DNA of 64,000 nucleotides from Pseudonocardia sp. TRM90224 (GCF_021245725.1 NZ_JAJGSX010000001.1:744001-808000), one strand, 5' to 3'; shown: positions 27,001 to 35,873, numbered from the stretch's first letter. Notes: a model not told the origin generated them from the letters alone. A program made the numbers and translations.

Positions 27001-28276
27001 GCACCTGCTGGAGCCGCGAGCGTCGGGCCAGGAGCGCGACGCCGACGTCGCCCGCATCACCAGCCTCACCGACGGCAGCACGTACGACGTGACCATCCCG
27101 CCGAGCTCGATCGGGCGCCCCGGCGAGTCGCCCGAGTCGGCATGGATCGCCGTCCTGCCGGGCCCCGACCAGTTCCGCACGGTCCTGGTGCCGCGCGGGT
27201 CGGCGCTCTTCCGGGTGAAGGCCCGTCCGGACACCGGCGGCGTGCTGGCCGGCCTGCCGGAGGCCATCGCGCTGACCGACGACGGGCAGTTCGAGATCGC
27301 GGTGCTCCCCGAGGGCAGGTTCGCGACCCTCGACACGGCAACGGGTATCAAGCTGATCGAACACACCGACGCCCCGGTGCAGGGCAGGGCGCAACGGCGC
27401 TACGACCTCACCGGCGACCTGGCGATCAGCACCCGCACCGAGACCGAGCTCGTGCTCGAGATACTGGCCGCGCCGACGCTCGACAGCATCGGCCGGTACT
27501 CCATGCCCACGCAGGGCCCACCCGAGGCGCGCATCGCGTACGCGGCGAGCTTCAACGACGACCACGTCGCCGCGATGACCGGCGGTCTGCTGATGCTGTG
27601 GGACAGCAGGACCCGGCAGCTGATCGGCCAGCTGCAGCTGGGCACCACACCCGAGCGGGCCGAGAAGTTCCGCGAGCTCTTCGAGTTCACCGTGCGCCCA
27701 GGGCCGGTGCCGCAGGTCGCGGTGCTCGCCCCCAACAGCACGATCGAGCTGTGGAACCCGGTCACCGGGAAGCAGGAGGGCGCCCTGCAGACCTCGCTGA
27801 CCAGGCCGCCCGTCAACCTGCTGTACGACGAGACCGGCAAGAGGCTCGTGACCTACAACGTGGGCAACACCATCGACGTCTGGGACGTCGAGGCAAAACA
27901 GCTCGCACATCCCCCGTTCCTCCTGCCGTCGCTGGGGCTGCTGAGCGGCTTCACCGTCGACGGCAACCTCATGATCATGCTCCCGACCGGTGACCAGGAC
28001 GGTTGGCAGCTCACGACGTGGGACGTCACGACCGGCCGGCAGATCGCTTCGATCCGGCTGCCGACGGCGTACGACCCGAACCTGAGCGGGCGGCTGGTCG
28101 GTGGGGGCGCCAGGGTGTCGCTGATGGGCACGAACGGCGCGCTGCCGATCGAGTTCCCCCTGATCGCCGAGAAGTGGCACGAGCAGCTCTGCGCGATCAC
28201 GAACCGCCCGTTCACCGATGGGGAACGGGCGCTGTTCCCCGCCGGCACCGACGTCGAGCGGCCCTGTACCGACTGA
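24083..28276 (+). CDS. Trypsin-like protease/STAND NTPase/beta-propeller protein, copy 1
   Basis: A 1397-residue multidomain protein. Residues 1-205 are a trypsin-like protease with the triad His40 (TCAHVV), Asp96 (GSGDIAIL) and Ser170 (GFSGCPVW). CPYRGLEPFSEEHAPFFFGRD opens a STAND NTPase domain with Walker A GPSGAGKSS (Lys252) and Walker B VLVVDQFEEL. A helical region leads to one membrane helix (about 643-664, VVTAVLAVLVLAAGVLAAVTVV), and the rest is a beta-propeller with WD-like strands (LMLWDSRTRQLIGQL, TIELWNPVTGKQEGAL). The protease and NTPase should be cytoplasmic and the propeller outside, a sensor-to-effector layout. GTG at 24083, after GAGGGGGG, matches the start of copy 2. Substrate and trigger are unknown. 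Confidence 0.9.
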   Translation: MTSLDHGLGTRVVVRVIDRTGEVVGGGFFVGPDLIATCAHVVATAVGADPYSPEAPTTSVVQLDAPLFRDPSTDQPVSITAEVTRWLPIGADGSGDIAILRLRGQAPDGARMPPLRRVDQLWDRPFRVLGFPSGMTDGVWATGRFRGEQATRWFQLQAAVGEQAIVEGFSGCPVWDEESGAVVGMTVATDHSGTTTTAYLLPIEQVLGVDPELLPCPYRGLEPFSEEHAPFFFGRDADIAELVDAVAERPVVAVTGPSGAGKSSLVKAGLVPRLRAAGDTIRELRPVPGEPPLRALRAALRPDAVQNADAAPPSIAELADHAARARTVLVVDQFEELAATDPETARELLALFGELVRALPKAHDGRLPVRVVLTLRSSTLDEVVDRDIAGLLGAGTVLLPPMDRSQLRDAIVAPAERAPGLSFEPGLVDRILDDAAAEPGRLPLVESLLTELWERRQGGYLTRAAYERAGGVAGVVATHAENIVRPYVGTADEPRLRRFFTALTGHDRDGRFVRRPTPITDLPADLQELVHPFAAGRLVVVERSPTGAQHVLLAHQALIEHWPRLTAWLTEDQDFLTWRSRLDQQREAWDSAGRDEGGLLRGNALAAAQQWLPARSDDVPAAAREYVRQSQVRQRREVQRWRVVTAVLAVLVLAAGVLAAVTVVNRNQINGQLGIANAELLGQAALARANGDPATAIALALAGWQADPSNSAVRTALGRLALGTRSVDAVYPALVGDPVRSFGLSNDGGTIAIRDGDGLAVLTGLPTGAFDRWQVPGVPIRTTRNSVSPDGTWLISAADDGTLWMWNVRERSGPARIAADAGPAEFGTVEFAPDGSRIGWLTRRPDGTRALVIWDFTRGVVVPHRLGPITDPTVADVYLTADPNIVLQTIQKVPGNAVDIAARSIVDGSQLHTFPAESVRSGRSRLVISCAPDAPKSAVIADPVTGKELRRIGLLTDTCTGPYLGTRVTADGLHLLEPRASGQERDADVARITSLTDGSTYDVTIPPSSIGRPGESPESAWIAVLPGPDQFRTVLVPRGSALFRVKARPDTGGVLAGLPEAIALTDDGQFEIAVLPEGRFATLDTATGIKLIEHTDAPVQGRAQRRYDLTGDLAISTRTETELVLEILAAPTLDSIGRYSMPTQGPPEARIAYAASFNDDHVAAMTGGLLMLWDSRTRQLIGQLQLGTTPERAEKFRELFEFTVRPGPVPQVAVLAPNSTIELWNPVTGKQEGALQTSLTRPPVNLLYDETGKRLVTYNVGNTIDVWDVEAKQLAHPPFLLPSLGLLSGFTVDGNLMIMLPTGDQDGWQLTTWDVTTGRQIASIRLPTAYDPNLSGRLVGGGARVSLMGTNGALPIEFPLIAEKWHEQLCAITNRPFTDGERALFPAGTDVERPCTD

Positions 28277-28291
28277 CCGCGGGGGATTCCG

Positions 28292-31200
28292 ATGACCGGA
28301 CTGGATCACGCGTTGGGCACGCGGGTGGTGGTGCGTGTGCTCGACGCGGCCGGCGAGGTCGTCGGCGGCGGGTTCTTCGTGGGGCCCGACCTCGTGGCCA
28401 CCTGCGCGCACGTCGTCGCGACCGCGATCGGGGCCGACCCCTACGCGGCGCAGGCGCCCGGCGGCAGGGTCCGCATCGACGTCCCGCTCTTCCGCGACCC
28501 GGCGACCGAGCAGCCGCCGTCGATCTCGGCCGAGATCACCCGCTGGGTGCCGATCGGCGACGACGGCACCGGCGACATCGCCGTCCTGCGCCTCGACGGA
28601 CCTGCGCCGGAGGGCACCCGGATGCCGCCGCTGCGGCGGGTCGACCAGCTATGGGGGCACACGTTCCGGGTGCTCGGCTTCCCGGCTGGCATGACCGACG
28701 GCGTCTGGGCCACCGGCGCGTTCCGCGGGCAACAGGGCACCCGCTGGTTCCAACTGCAGGCCGCGGTCGGCGAGCAGCCCATCGTCGAGGGCTTCAGCGG
28801 CGCACCCGTGTGGGACGAAGGGAGCGGCGCGGTCGTCGGGATGACGGTCGCGACCGACCACAGCGGACAGACGACCACCGCCTACCTCATCCCGATCGAC
28901 CAGGTGCTCGGCGTCGACCCGGACCTGCTGCCCTGCCCCTACCGCGGCCTCGAACCGTTCGGTGAGGAGCACGCCTCCTACTTCTTCGGCCGCGACGCGG
29001 CGATCGACCAGCTCGTCGAGACGGTGGCGAGCAAGCCGCTCGTAGCAGTCACCGGACCGTCTGGGGCAGGCAAGTCGTCGCTGGTCAGGGCCGGTCTCAT
29101 GCCGCGGCTGCGCCGGCAGGGACACACGGTGGCCGAGCTGCTGCCGCGCATCGGCCAGAGCCCGGCCGACGTGCTGCAAGAGGTGCTGGCCACCGTCCCG
29201 GCAGAGCGGACCGCGCCGCTCGTGCTCGTCGTCGACCAGTTCGAGGAGCTGGCCGCAACCCAGCCGCAGGCCGCGCAGGAGCTGCTCGGCAGGCTCGGTG
29301 AGCTCGCGTCCGTCGATGCGGACGCCCCGGTCAGGGTCGTGTTGACGATGCGCTCGGCGACGCTCGACGAGATGCTCGTCCCGGGGATCGCCGAGCTGCT
29401 CAGCACGGGGACCGTGCTGCTCGCGCCGATGGAGCGCGGCCAGCTGCGCAGCGCCATCGTCGCGCCGGCCGAGCGCGCACCCGGCCTGTCGTTCGAACCG
29501 GGGCTCGTCGACCGCATCCTCGACGACGCCGCGGCGGAGCCGGGTCAGCTGCCCCTCGTCGAGTCGCTGCTCACCGAGCTGTGGGAGCGGCGGGCGGGCG
29601 GCAACCTCACGCTGGACGCCTACGAGCAGGCCGGCGGGGTGGCCGGTGTCGTCGCGACCCACGCCGAGCAGGTGGTGGCCCGCTTCACCGACCCCGCCGA
29701 CGGACCGCGGCTGCGCAGGCTCTTCACGTCGTTGGCGCGGCCCGACCGCGAGGGCCGGTTCCTCCGCAGCCCGGTGCTGTTCAACGACCTCGCCGCCGAC
29801 CTGCTGCCGCTGCTCTCGGAGCTGGTGGCCGGCCGGCTGCTCGTCGTCGAGAAGGCGGGCGGCGAGCGGACCGTCCAGCTCGCCCACCAGGCGCTCATCG
29901 CGCACTGGCCGCGCCTGCACGGTTGGCTGAGCGAGGACCGCGACTTCCTCGACTGGCGCGCCCAGCTCGACGTCCAGCGGGAACGGTGGGAGTCGAGCGC
30001 ACGCGACGAGGGCGCACTGCTGCGCGGTACCGCGCTGGCCGCCGCGCAGGAATGGCTGCCGACGCGGGCCGACGACGTCGCACCGGCGAGCCGCGACTAC
30101 GTCCGGCGCAGCCGCGCACGGCAGCGCCGCGAGGTGCGGCGGTGGCGGGTGGTCACGGCCGTGCTCGCCGTGCTGGTGCTTGCCGCGGGGGCGTTGTCGG
30201 TCGTCACCGTGGTGAGCCGCAACCAGATCGGCGAGCAGCTGCGGCTGGCGAACGCCGACCGCATGGCCCAGACGGCCCTCGCCAACGAGTACGGCGACCC
30301 CGCGACAGCCACCGCCCTCGCGCTCACCGCGTGGCACGCCGACCCCGAGAACGGTGCCGCGCGCACCGCCATGCTGCGCCAGAGCCTCGCCATGCGGTCG
30401 GTCGAGCAGGTGTTCCCCGCAGTGGCGAAGGGATCGCTGGTGACGATCTCCCCCTCGGCGGACGGCAACGTCGTGCTGGTGCGCGACGGTCCCGGGATGG
30501 TGGTCCACACCGGTGCCCGCGGTGCCGCGCTGCAGAGGTGGGAACCGCCGGGGCAGCCGCCCGACCTGGCCCGCACGTTCGTCGACCACGAGGGCAAACG
30601 GCTCATCGTTTCGACGCTCTCCGGTTCGGTGCTGACGTGGGACATCGGCTCGACCTCCGAGCCGAAACGGCTCGCAGCAGCCGGCGGCTGGATCGACTCC
30701 GCTTCCGTCTCGTTGAGCCCGGACGGCACGCGGCTCAGCTGGCTCGCCGGCCGGCCGGATCCGGGACGGCGCCTGGTGATCTGGGACATCGCCCGCGACG
30801 CCGAGATCCCGAACGAGGTGCCGCCGATCACCGACCCGGACATGGGCAACCTCGTGGAGAGCGGCGATCCGGGGGTCGTCATCCAGTTCGCCGCAGGTGG
30901 GACGCCGTCGGCCCCGGTCCGGCTTTCATCGAGCCGGTCGCTGCTCGACGGACGCACCCTTGCGACGTTCCCGCCGGGCGCGGAGACGGTCGAATTGGGC
31001 GGCAAGTTCGGCTTCATGGCGTGTGCTGCGGGAGCGCCGGCCCGGGCCGCCGTCTACGACGTCACCACCGGCGCCGAGGTGCGACAGATCCCGCTGCTCA
31101 CGCAGACGTGCAGCACCGACTACCTAGCCCGGACGCTCACCAGCGACAACGGCTACCTCATGGAGCCGCGCACGTCCGACCGTGATCGCGACAGCGACGT

Positions 31201-32419
31201 CTACCGCCTCACCGCCATCGCCGACGGGCGGACCTACGACCTGACCACACCACCCAGCAGCAACGGACCTCCCACCGAACGGCCGCAGAGCAACGTGACC
31301 CAGGTCGTCGGCCGGGACCAGGACCGACCGGTCGTGCTGCTGCCGCGCGCCGCGGCAGTGCTGCGCTTGCGTGCGACCCCGGACAGCGGCGGCACCGTGG
31401 CGAGCACACCGCTCGCGATCGGGATGAGCGCCGACGGGCGCTACCAGGTGACCATCCACGACGACGAGTACGCGGTGCTGGAGACGGGCACCGCGAAGGT
31501 CGTCGGCCGGCTGAACCGCTCCCAGCTGCGCGACGCCGGCGGCTACTTCGCGACCGTCGGCACCAACACGTTGATCATCCGCGTGCAGTCGCAGACGCAG
31601 TGGTCGTTCAGCGAGTACGCGCTCCCGACGTTGAAACCGCTCGAATCCTTCGTGATACCGCATCGTCCGGGCCGCGGCGGGGAAACCCCGACCGACGTCG
31701 GCATCGACATCACCGACGAGCGCGTCGCCACGAGCGCCAACGGGCTGCTCACGGTTTGGGACCGGCGGACCGGCGTGCCGGTCGGCCCTCCCGTCCAACT
31801 GGGCACGACCCCGGACCGCGCCGACTTCTTCGCCACCGGCAGGCACATCGCGCTCCGAGACGAGCCGAACGGATCCGCCGTGGTGGCCGCACCCGACGGG
31901 ACGATCGAGGTGTGGGACCCCGCAACCGGCGCGCAGGTGGACTCGTTCCGCCTGCCGTCGTCCACAGCGCCGACCGAGATGCTGATCGACGGCAACCGGC
32001 TCGTCGTCGAAGGGCTCGACTTCGGGGTGCAGGTCTGGGACCTGGACCGGAAGGCACCGGCGGGTGAGCCGTTCCTGCTCCCGTCGCTCGGGCTGCTGAA
32101 GGGGTTCACCGCGGACGGCAAGCTGGCCTTCCTGATGGAGAACGGCAACTCCGGGTACATGCTGACGCTGCGTGACCCCGTGACCGGGCGTGATGCCGGG
32201 ACGCTGCCCGGCTCCGCGGCTCTCGACATCGGCAGCAGCTACCCGATCGACGGGAACCGGATCCCGTTCTACGGCATCGGCGGCGCGCTGCCGGTGATGC
32301 TCCCGCTCACCCCGCAGGCGTGGCGCGACCAGCTGTGCGGCATCAGCGACCGCCCCTTGACGCCCGCGGAGCGGGCGCTGATCCCGGAGGGCACGGACGC
32401 GGAACGCCCCTGCCCCTGA
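28292..32419 (+). CDS. Trypsin-like protease/STAND NTPase/beta-propeller protein, copy 2
   Basis: A 1375-residue paralog of the preceding gene, 15 bases downstream and so surely co-transcribed. Domains are in the same order: protease with His40, Asp95 and Ser169 (GFSGAPVW), NTPase with GPSGAGKSS and VLVVDQFEEL, a membrane helix at about 620-641 and a C-terminal propeller (LLTVWDRRTGVPVGPPV, TIEVWDPATGAQVDSF, FGVQVWDLDRKAPAG). The first 42 residues differ from copy 1 at only 6 places, whereas the propellers differ widely. All catalytic residues are kept in both, which argues against decay. ATG at 28292 follows GGGGGA. A perfect hairpin closes the unit. Confidence 0.9.
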   Translation: MTGLDHALGTRVVVRVLDAAGEVVGGGFFVGPDLVATCAHVVATAIGADPYAAQAPGGRVRIDVPLFRDPATEQPPSISAEITRWVPIGDDGTGDIAVLRLDGPAPEGTRMPPLRRVDQLWGHTFRVLGFPAGMTDGVWATGAFRGQQGTRWFQLQAAVGEQPIVEGFSGAPVWDEGSGAVVGMTVATDHSGQTTTAYLIPIDQVLGVDPDLLPCPYRGLEPFGEEHASYFFGRDAAIDQLVETVASKPLVAVTGPSGAGKSSLVRAGLMPRLRRQGHTVAELLPRIGQSPADVLQEVLATVPAERTAPLVLVVDQFEELAATQPQAAQELLGRLGELASVDADAPVRVVLTMRSATLDEMLVPGIAELLSTGTVLLAPMERGQLRSAIVAPAERAPGLSFEPGLVDRILDDAAAEPGQLPLVESLLTELWERRAGGNLTLDAYEQAGGVAGVVATHAEQVVARFTDPADGPRLRRLFTSLARPDREGRFLRSPVLFNDLAADLLPLLSELVAGRLLVVEKAGGERTVQLAHQALIAHWPRLHGWLSEDRDFLDWRAQLDVQRERWESSARDEGALLRGTALAAAQEWLPTRADDVAPASRDYVRRSRARQRREVRRWRVVTAVLAVLVLAAGALSVVTVVSRNQIGEQLRLANADRMAQTALANEYGDPATATALALTAWHADPENGAARTAMLRQSLAMRSVEQVFPAVAKGSLVTISPSADGNVVLVRDGPGMVVHTGARGAALQRWEPPGQPPDLARTFVDHEGKRLIVSTLSGSVLTWDIGSTSEPKRLAAAGGWIDSASVSLSPDGTRLSWLAGRPDPGRRLVIWDIARDAEIPNEVPPITDPDMGNLVESGDPGVVIQFAAGGTPSAPVRLSSSRSLLDGRTLATFPPGAETVELGGKFGFMACAAGAPARAAVYDVTTGAEVRQIPLLTQTCSTDYLARTLTSDNGYLMEPRTSDRDRDSDVYRLTAIADGRTYDLTTPPSSNGPPTERPQSNVTQVVGRDQDRPVVLLPRAAAVLRLRATPDSGGTVASTPLAIGMSADGRYQVTIHDDEYAVLETGTAKVVGRLNRSQLRDAGGYFATVGTNTLIIRVQSQTQWSFSEYALPTLKPLESFVIPHRPGRGGETPTDVGIDITDERVATSANGLLTVWDRRTGVPVGPPVQLGTTPDRADFFATGRHIALRDEPNGSAVVAAPDGTIEVWDPATGAQVDSFRLPSSTAPTEMLIDGNRLVVEGLDFGVQVWDLDRKAPAGEPFLLPSLGLLKGFTADGKLAFLMENGNSGYMLTLRDPVTGRDAGTLPGSAALDIGSSYPIDGNRIPFYGIGGALPVMLPLTPQAWRDQLCGISDRPLTPAERALIPEGTDAERPCP

Positions 32420-32424
32420 CCGTC

Positions 32425-32479
32425 GACAACGACGTTCTGGCTGTTGTTAGCGCTCACAAACAGCCAGAACGTCGTTGTC
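32425..32479. terminator. Perfect 21-bp hairpin between convergent genes
   Basis: Bases 32425-32445 (GACAACGACGTTCTGGCTG...) are exactly complementary to 32459-32479 around a 13-base loop. It fills the gap between the protease-STAND copy 2 stop and the leftward lipoprotein stop, and can end transcription from both sides. The arm is perfect over 21 bases, longer than a normal terminator, so it may belong to a third dispersed-repeat family with only one copy here. Confidence 0.8.
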
Positions 32480-32484
32480 AACGG

Positions 32485-33342
32485 CTACCTCGGCGGGATG
32501 GCGAAGCCCTCGTCGACCTGGGACGCGTCGGGCACCTGCGTCGAGACCGGCACGCCGAAGTCGAAGTACTCCATCCCGACGGTCATCGAGGTGCGCGTGT
32601 CGGCGAGCCGCGCGCGCAGCTCGGGGCTGTCGTAGCCGCCGGTCAGCGCAGTGATGTCGAGGTTGGCGCCCTTGAACAGCACGGTCATCGCGACCTTGCG
32701 GACCCGGCCGTCGTCGTCGACGAAGATGTCGGCCGGGATCGGCTCGGCGGAGCCGATCACCCTCTCCACGATGCTGCCCGGCACGACGACCGACTGTTCC
32801 GCGGCGAGCTTCTTCGGGTCGATCGTCACGGCGTAGTGCCGCACCTCGTCGCCGCGCAGCCGCTCGGTGCCGATCTCCCTGACGTCGTCGGAGATCCCGC
32901 TGAGCAGGGCGAGCTGCGCCGCGGGGTCCTGCGCGCCGACCGGTGTGTTGACGAGCTCGGAGGCGTCGAACTTCCGCCACTTGGTCTCGCCGGCCTGCTG
33001 GTCGTAGCTGACGTTGCGCTCGACGATGCTGCGGCCCGTCGTGCCGGGGACGCCACCACCGCTGCCCTCGGTCTCGAACTCGCCGATCTGCTTCTCGAAG
33101 TCGTAGACGCCGCTCGCGCGGACGTTGATGTCGAACGTCGACTTCATGACGACGTCGTACTCGACCCGCGCGGTGCCTGCCTTCAGCGTGACGGCCGGCG
33201 ACTCCCGCGCGATGAGCGTCGGCGACTTGCCCTCGATCGAGTTGCCGCCGCCTCCCCCACCGCTCGCGGCACCGCCGCACCCGGCGAGCAGAGCGACCGT
33301 GGCCGCCAAGACGCCTGCCTGAACGAACCTCAACCGAGCCAC
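32485..33342 (-). CDS. Lipoprotein of the LppX/LprAFG-like type
   Basis: A 285-residue lipoprotein with signal RLRFVQAGVLAATVALLAGCGG (lipobox LAGC). A Gly-rich spacer and a beta-alpha domain follow (TLKAGTARVEYDVVMKSTFDINVRASGVYDFEKQIGEFE, GSIVERVIGSAEPIPADIFVDDDGRVRKVAMTVLF). This pattern is that of LppX/LprG-type lipoproteins, which in mycobacteria carry lipids across the cell envelope; a lipid role here is inference. GTG at 33340-33342 was chosen because GAGGGGG lies 7 bases upstream. It is divergent from the MFS gene, with family A repeat copy A3 in the gap. Confidence 0.8.
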   Translation of the reverse strand: MARLRFVQAGVLAATVALLAGCGGAASGGGGGGNSIEGKSPTLIARESPAVTLKAGTARVEYDVVMKSTFDINVRASGVYDFEKQIGEFETEGSGGGVPGTTGRSIVERNVSYDQQAGETKWRKFDASELVNTPVGAQDPAAQLALLSGISDDVREIGTERLRGDEVRHYAVTIDPKKLAAEQSVVVPGSIVERVIGSAEPIPADIFVDDDGRVRKVAMTVLFKGANLDITALTGGYDSPELRARLADTRTSMTVGMEYFDFGVPVSTQVPDASQVDEGFAIPPR

Positions 33343-33434
33343 GGTCGTCCCCCTCGCACTGTCGACACCTCGCACAACGGGAAGGACCGTGGCGCGCGAC
33401 GACCGGTTGGTGTGACGTGACCCAGCTCACACCG

Positions 33435-33502
33435 AACTTCCCCACCGTTTTGTGCACATGCGCGCCGATTTGGCGCGCATCCACCCAAAACGGTGGGGAA
33501 GT
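33435..33502. repeat. Family A palindromic repeat, copy A3
   Basis: The outer arms AACTTCCCCACCGTTTTG and CAAAACGGTGGGGAAGT enclose GCGCGCC-GATTT-GGCGCGC. The central part matches A1 in reverse orientation. Unlike most copies it lies between divergent genes, so it is in a promoter region rather than at transcript ends. Confidence 0.9.
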
Positions 33503-33562
33503 CGGGGTCGGGCATGCGCAACTCCATGGCGTTTTGCCGGTCGACACGGTCACGATGGGGGC

Positions 33563-34804
33563 GTGGGAGCAGCACCGGCCGCTGAGGCGCCGACCAGCGG
33601 CATGGCCGCCTACCGGACCATCCTGCGGCTGCCGGGGGTCACGCCCCTGGTGATCGTCTCGATGGTCGGGCGGCTGCCCGCGTCGGGCGCGGCGATCACG
33701 CTCACGCTGCACGTCGTGCTCACGCTCGATCTCGGCTACGCCGCGGCCGGGCTGGTCGGGGCGGCCTCGACGGTCGGGATGGCCATCGGCGCCCCGCTGC
33801 TGGGCAAGGTCATCGACAAGCGCGGGCTGCGCACGATCGCCGTGCTGTCCGGGGTGTCCGCAACGGCGTACTGGACGGTCGCGCCGTGGCTGCCGTACCC
33901 GGTGCTGCTGGCCGCCGCGCTCGTCGCCGGCGTGCTCGGGCTGCCGCTCTTCTCCGTCGTCCGGCAGTCGCTGGCCGCGATCGTGCCCGTCGAGCGGCGG
34001 CGGCCGGCGTTCGCGATCGACGCGATGTCGGTCGAGCTGTCCTACATCGTCGGCCCCGCCCTGTTCACGGTGATCGCGTTGCAGGTCTCCAGCAGCGTCG
34101 CGATGTGGCTCGTGGGTGCCGGCTGGGTCACCGCCAGCGTCGCGCTCTGGTTCCTGAACCCGCCCACCCGCGCGCCCGAGCAGGAGCCGAGCGCCTCGAC
34201 CGGCCGCGTCAGGGAGTGGCTCGACCTGCGGCTCGTCGCTGCACTGCTCTGCACCATGGCGGCGGTCCTGATGATCCACGGCACGGAGCTCTCGATGATC
34301 GCCGGGCTGCAGACGACCGGGCAGGCCGCCACGATCGCGATCGTCAACGCCGTGTGGTGCGTCGCCTCGCTGACCGGCGGGTTCCTCTACGGGGCGGCGC
34401 ACCGCTCGGCACCGCTGTTCGGACTGGCGGCGCTACTGGGCGTCGTGACGCTCCCGGTTGCGCTCGGCGGTGCGTGGTGGAGCTATGCCCTGCTGCTCAT
34501 CCCGGCCGGCCTGCTCATCGCGCCGTCGCTGGCCGCGAGCTCGGAGACCGTCAGCAAGCTGGCGCCGGAGAACGCCCGCGGCGTGGTCACCGGGCTGCAC
34601 GCCTCGGCGATCACGATCGGCGCCGCGACGAGCACGCCGCTCGCCGGCCTGCTGATCGACATCGCGTCGCCGTCCGCGGCGATACTGACGGTCGGCTGCG
34701 CCGGCATCACGGTCGTCGGGGTCGCCGCGTTGCTCGCGCGACTGGGGCGGCGAGCACCACACGTCGACCGAACCTCCACGGGATCTCCACCCGTCGTCGG
34801 GTGA
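33563..34804 (+). CDS. MFS transporter
   Basis: A 413-residue major facilitator protein with about twelve hydrophobic helices, for example VTPLVIVSMVGRLPASGAAITLTLHVVL, LLAAALVAGVLGLPLFSVVRQSL, LVAALLCTMAAVLMIHGTELSMI and SYALLLIPAGLLIAPSLAASSETV. The loop GAPLLGKVIDKRGLRTIAVLSG after helix 2 is the conserved MFS A-type motif. The substrate is unknown; drug or metabolite efflux is usual for this subtype. GTG at 33563 (CACGAT 6 bases upstream, no Shine-Dalgarno) is my choice; ATG at 33602 is the alternative. An upstream reading to 33452 would translate repeat A3 and is unlikely. Confidence 0.85.
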   Translation: MGAAPAAEAPTSGMAAYRTILRLPGVTPLVIVSMVGRLPASGAAITLTLHVVLTLDLGYAAAGLVGAASTVGMAIGAPLLGKVIDKRGLRTIAVLSGVSATAYWTVAPWLPYPVLLAAALVAGVLGLPLFSVVRQSLAAIVPVERRRPAFAIDAMSVELSYIVGPALFTVIALQVSSSVAMWLVGAGWVTASVALWFLNPPTRAPEQEPSASTGRVREWLDLRLVAALLCTMAAVLMIHGTELSMIAGLQTTGQAATIAIVNAVWCVASLTGGFLYGAAHRSAPLFGLAALLGVVTLPVALGGAWWSYALLLIPAGLLIAPSLAASSETVSKLAPENARGVVTGLHASAITIGAATSTPLAGLLIDIASPSAAILTVGCAGITVVGVAALLARLGRRAPHVDRTSTGSPPVVG

Positions 34805-34825
34805 TCCAGGGCAGAGTCGACGGGG

Positions 34826-35839
34826 ATGAGCACCGACACCGACGAACTCCGCACCCGGCCCGGCCCGGCAGCGCTGCGCCGACGGAGGCCTCGCCACGTC
34901 ATGCGCATCGCCGTCGCGGTTGTGGTGACGGTCGGCGCTGCCGTCGTGGCGCTGCCCGACCTGCTCGGGCTCGACCAGACCTCCCCGTTCGCGCAGGTCG
35001 TCGCTTTCCGGCACTGGGCGCTGCTGGGAGTGGCGGTGCTGGCCCTGCTCGTCGCGCTGCCGCGCAGTGGCCGCCCGCTCGCCGTCGGGCTGCTCGCCGT
35101 GGTGCTGGTCGGCACCACGATGGTGGCGCCGAGGCTCGTCGCGTCGGCGCCGCCCACCGAAGGCCGCCCGCTCACGGTGCTGACGGTCAACACCCACTTC
35201 GGCGAGGGCGACCCGGCCGCGGTCGCCGAGCTGATCAGCACCCACCGGCCCGACGCCGTCGCGATCGCGGAGGCGGGCGACACGTTCCTCGGCAAGCTGG
35301 CGCCGCTCGTCGCCGATCTCGGGTACGACGCGCACGTGTCGAACCCCGGCGCGGTCGACGTGCTGAGCAACGTGATGCTGCTCGCGGAAGGTCTCGGCGA
35401 CGTGCGGGTCAGCACCGGCAGCGACACCACGCTGTTCCCGTACCTCGAGGCCACCGGCGGCGGGCTGGGCGAGCTGCGGTTCGTCGCCTTCCACGCGATC
35501 TCGCCGAGCAAGATCAAGCTCGAGAACTGGGTGACCGACCTGCAGCTGCTCTCCCGCTGGTGCGCGGGCCCGACACCGGCGATCGTCGCTGGCGACCTGA
35601 ACGCGACGCTCGACCACTCCGCGCTCCGCGCCGGGATGGCGGGCTGCAGCGATGCGGGCGAGCAGCGCGGCTCCGGCCTCACCCCGACCTGGTCGCCCAA
35701 CCCGGCGACACGGCCGTTCGGCCCGCAGATCGACCACGTGCTGGCCACGGAGGGCATCGGCGCCGAGACGTTCTCCGTGCACTTCGTCCCCGCCAGCGAC
35801 CACAGCGCCGTCCTCACCCGCATGCGGATCCCGGGCTAG
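34826..35839 (+). CDS. Membrane-anchored endonuclease/exonuclease/phosphatase family protein
   Basis: A 337-residue protein. About three N-terminal hydrophobic segments (MRIAVAVVVTVGAAVVALPDLLG, ALLGVAVLALLVALP, VGLLAVVLVGTTMVAPRLV) anchor an EEP-fold hydrolase facing outward. Catalytic motifs are VLTVNTHFGEGD (metal-binding Asn), AIAEAG (metal-binding Glu), VAGDLNATLDH (Asp, Asn) and SDHSAVLTRM (Asp, His), the complete set for the family. Targets of such anchored enzymes include phospholipids, nucleotides and secreted DNA; none can be chosen here. It starts 21 bases after the MFS gene and is probably co-transcribed. Repeat B1 follows its stop. Confidence 0.88.
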   Translation: MSTDTDELRTRPGPAALRRRRPRHVMRIAVAVVVTVGAAVVALPDLLGLDQTSPFAQVVAFRHWALLGVAVLALLVALPRSGRPLAVGLLAVVLVGTTMVAPRLVASAPPTEGRPLTVLTVNTHFGEGDPAAVAELISTHRPDAVAIAEAGDTFLGKLAPLVADLGYDAHVSNPGAVDVLSNVMLLAEGLGDVRVSTGSDTTLFPYLEATGGGLGELRFVAFHAISPSKIKLENWVTDLQLLSRWCAGPTPAIVAGDLNATLDHSALRAGMAGCSDAGEQRGSGLTPTWSPNPATRPFGPQIDHVLATEGIGAETFSVHFVPASDHSAVLTRMRIPG

Positions 35840-35873
35840 CCAACCGCACCGAGCCGCCCCGCGATCCCGCCAC

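Noticed and set aside
24002..28411. A 1469-codon open frame on the minus strand
   Set aside because: It mirrors the protease-STAND copy 1 codons in very high GC DNA. Its translation is low-complexity Arg/Gly/Pro/Val sequence with no motif, while the plus-strand frame has clear domains.
33452..33562. N-terminal extension of the MFS protein through repeat A3
   Set aside because: It would translate the palindromic repeat into MHMRADLARIHPKRWGS before a transporter that needs no such tail, and no ribosome site supports it. I keep the analogous case at A1 because there a GTGA overlap supports it.
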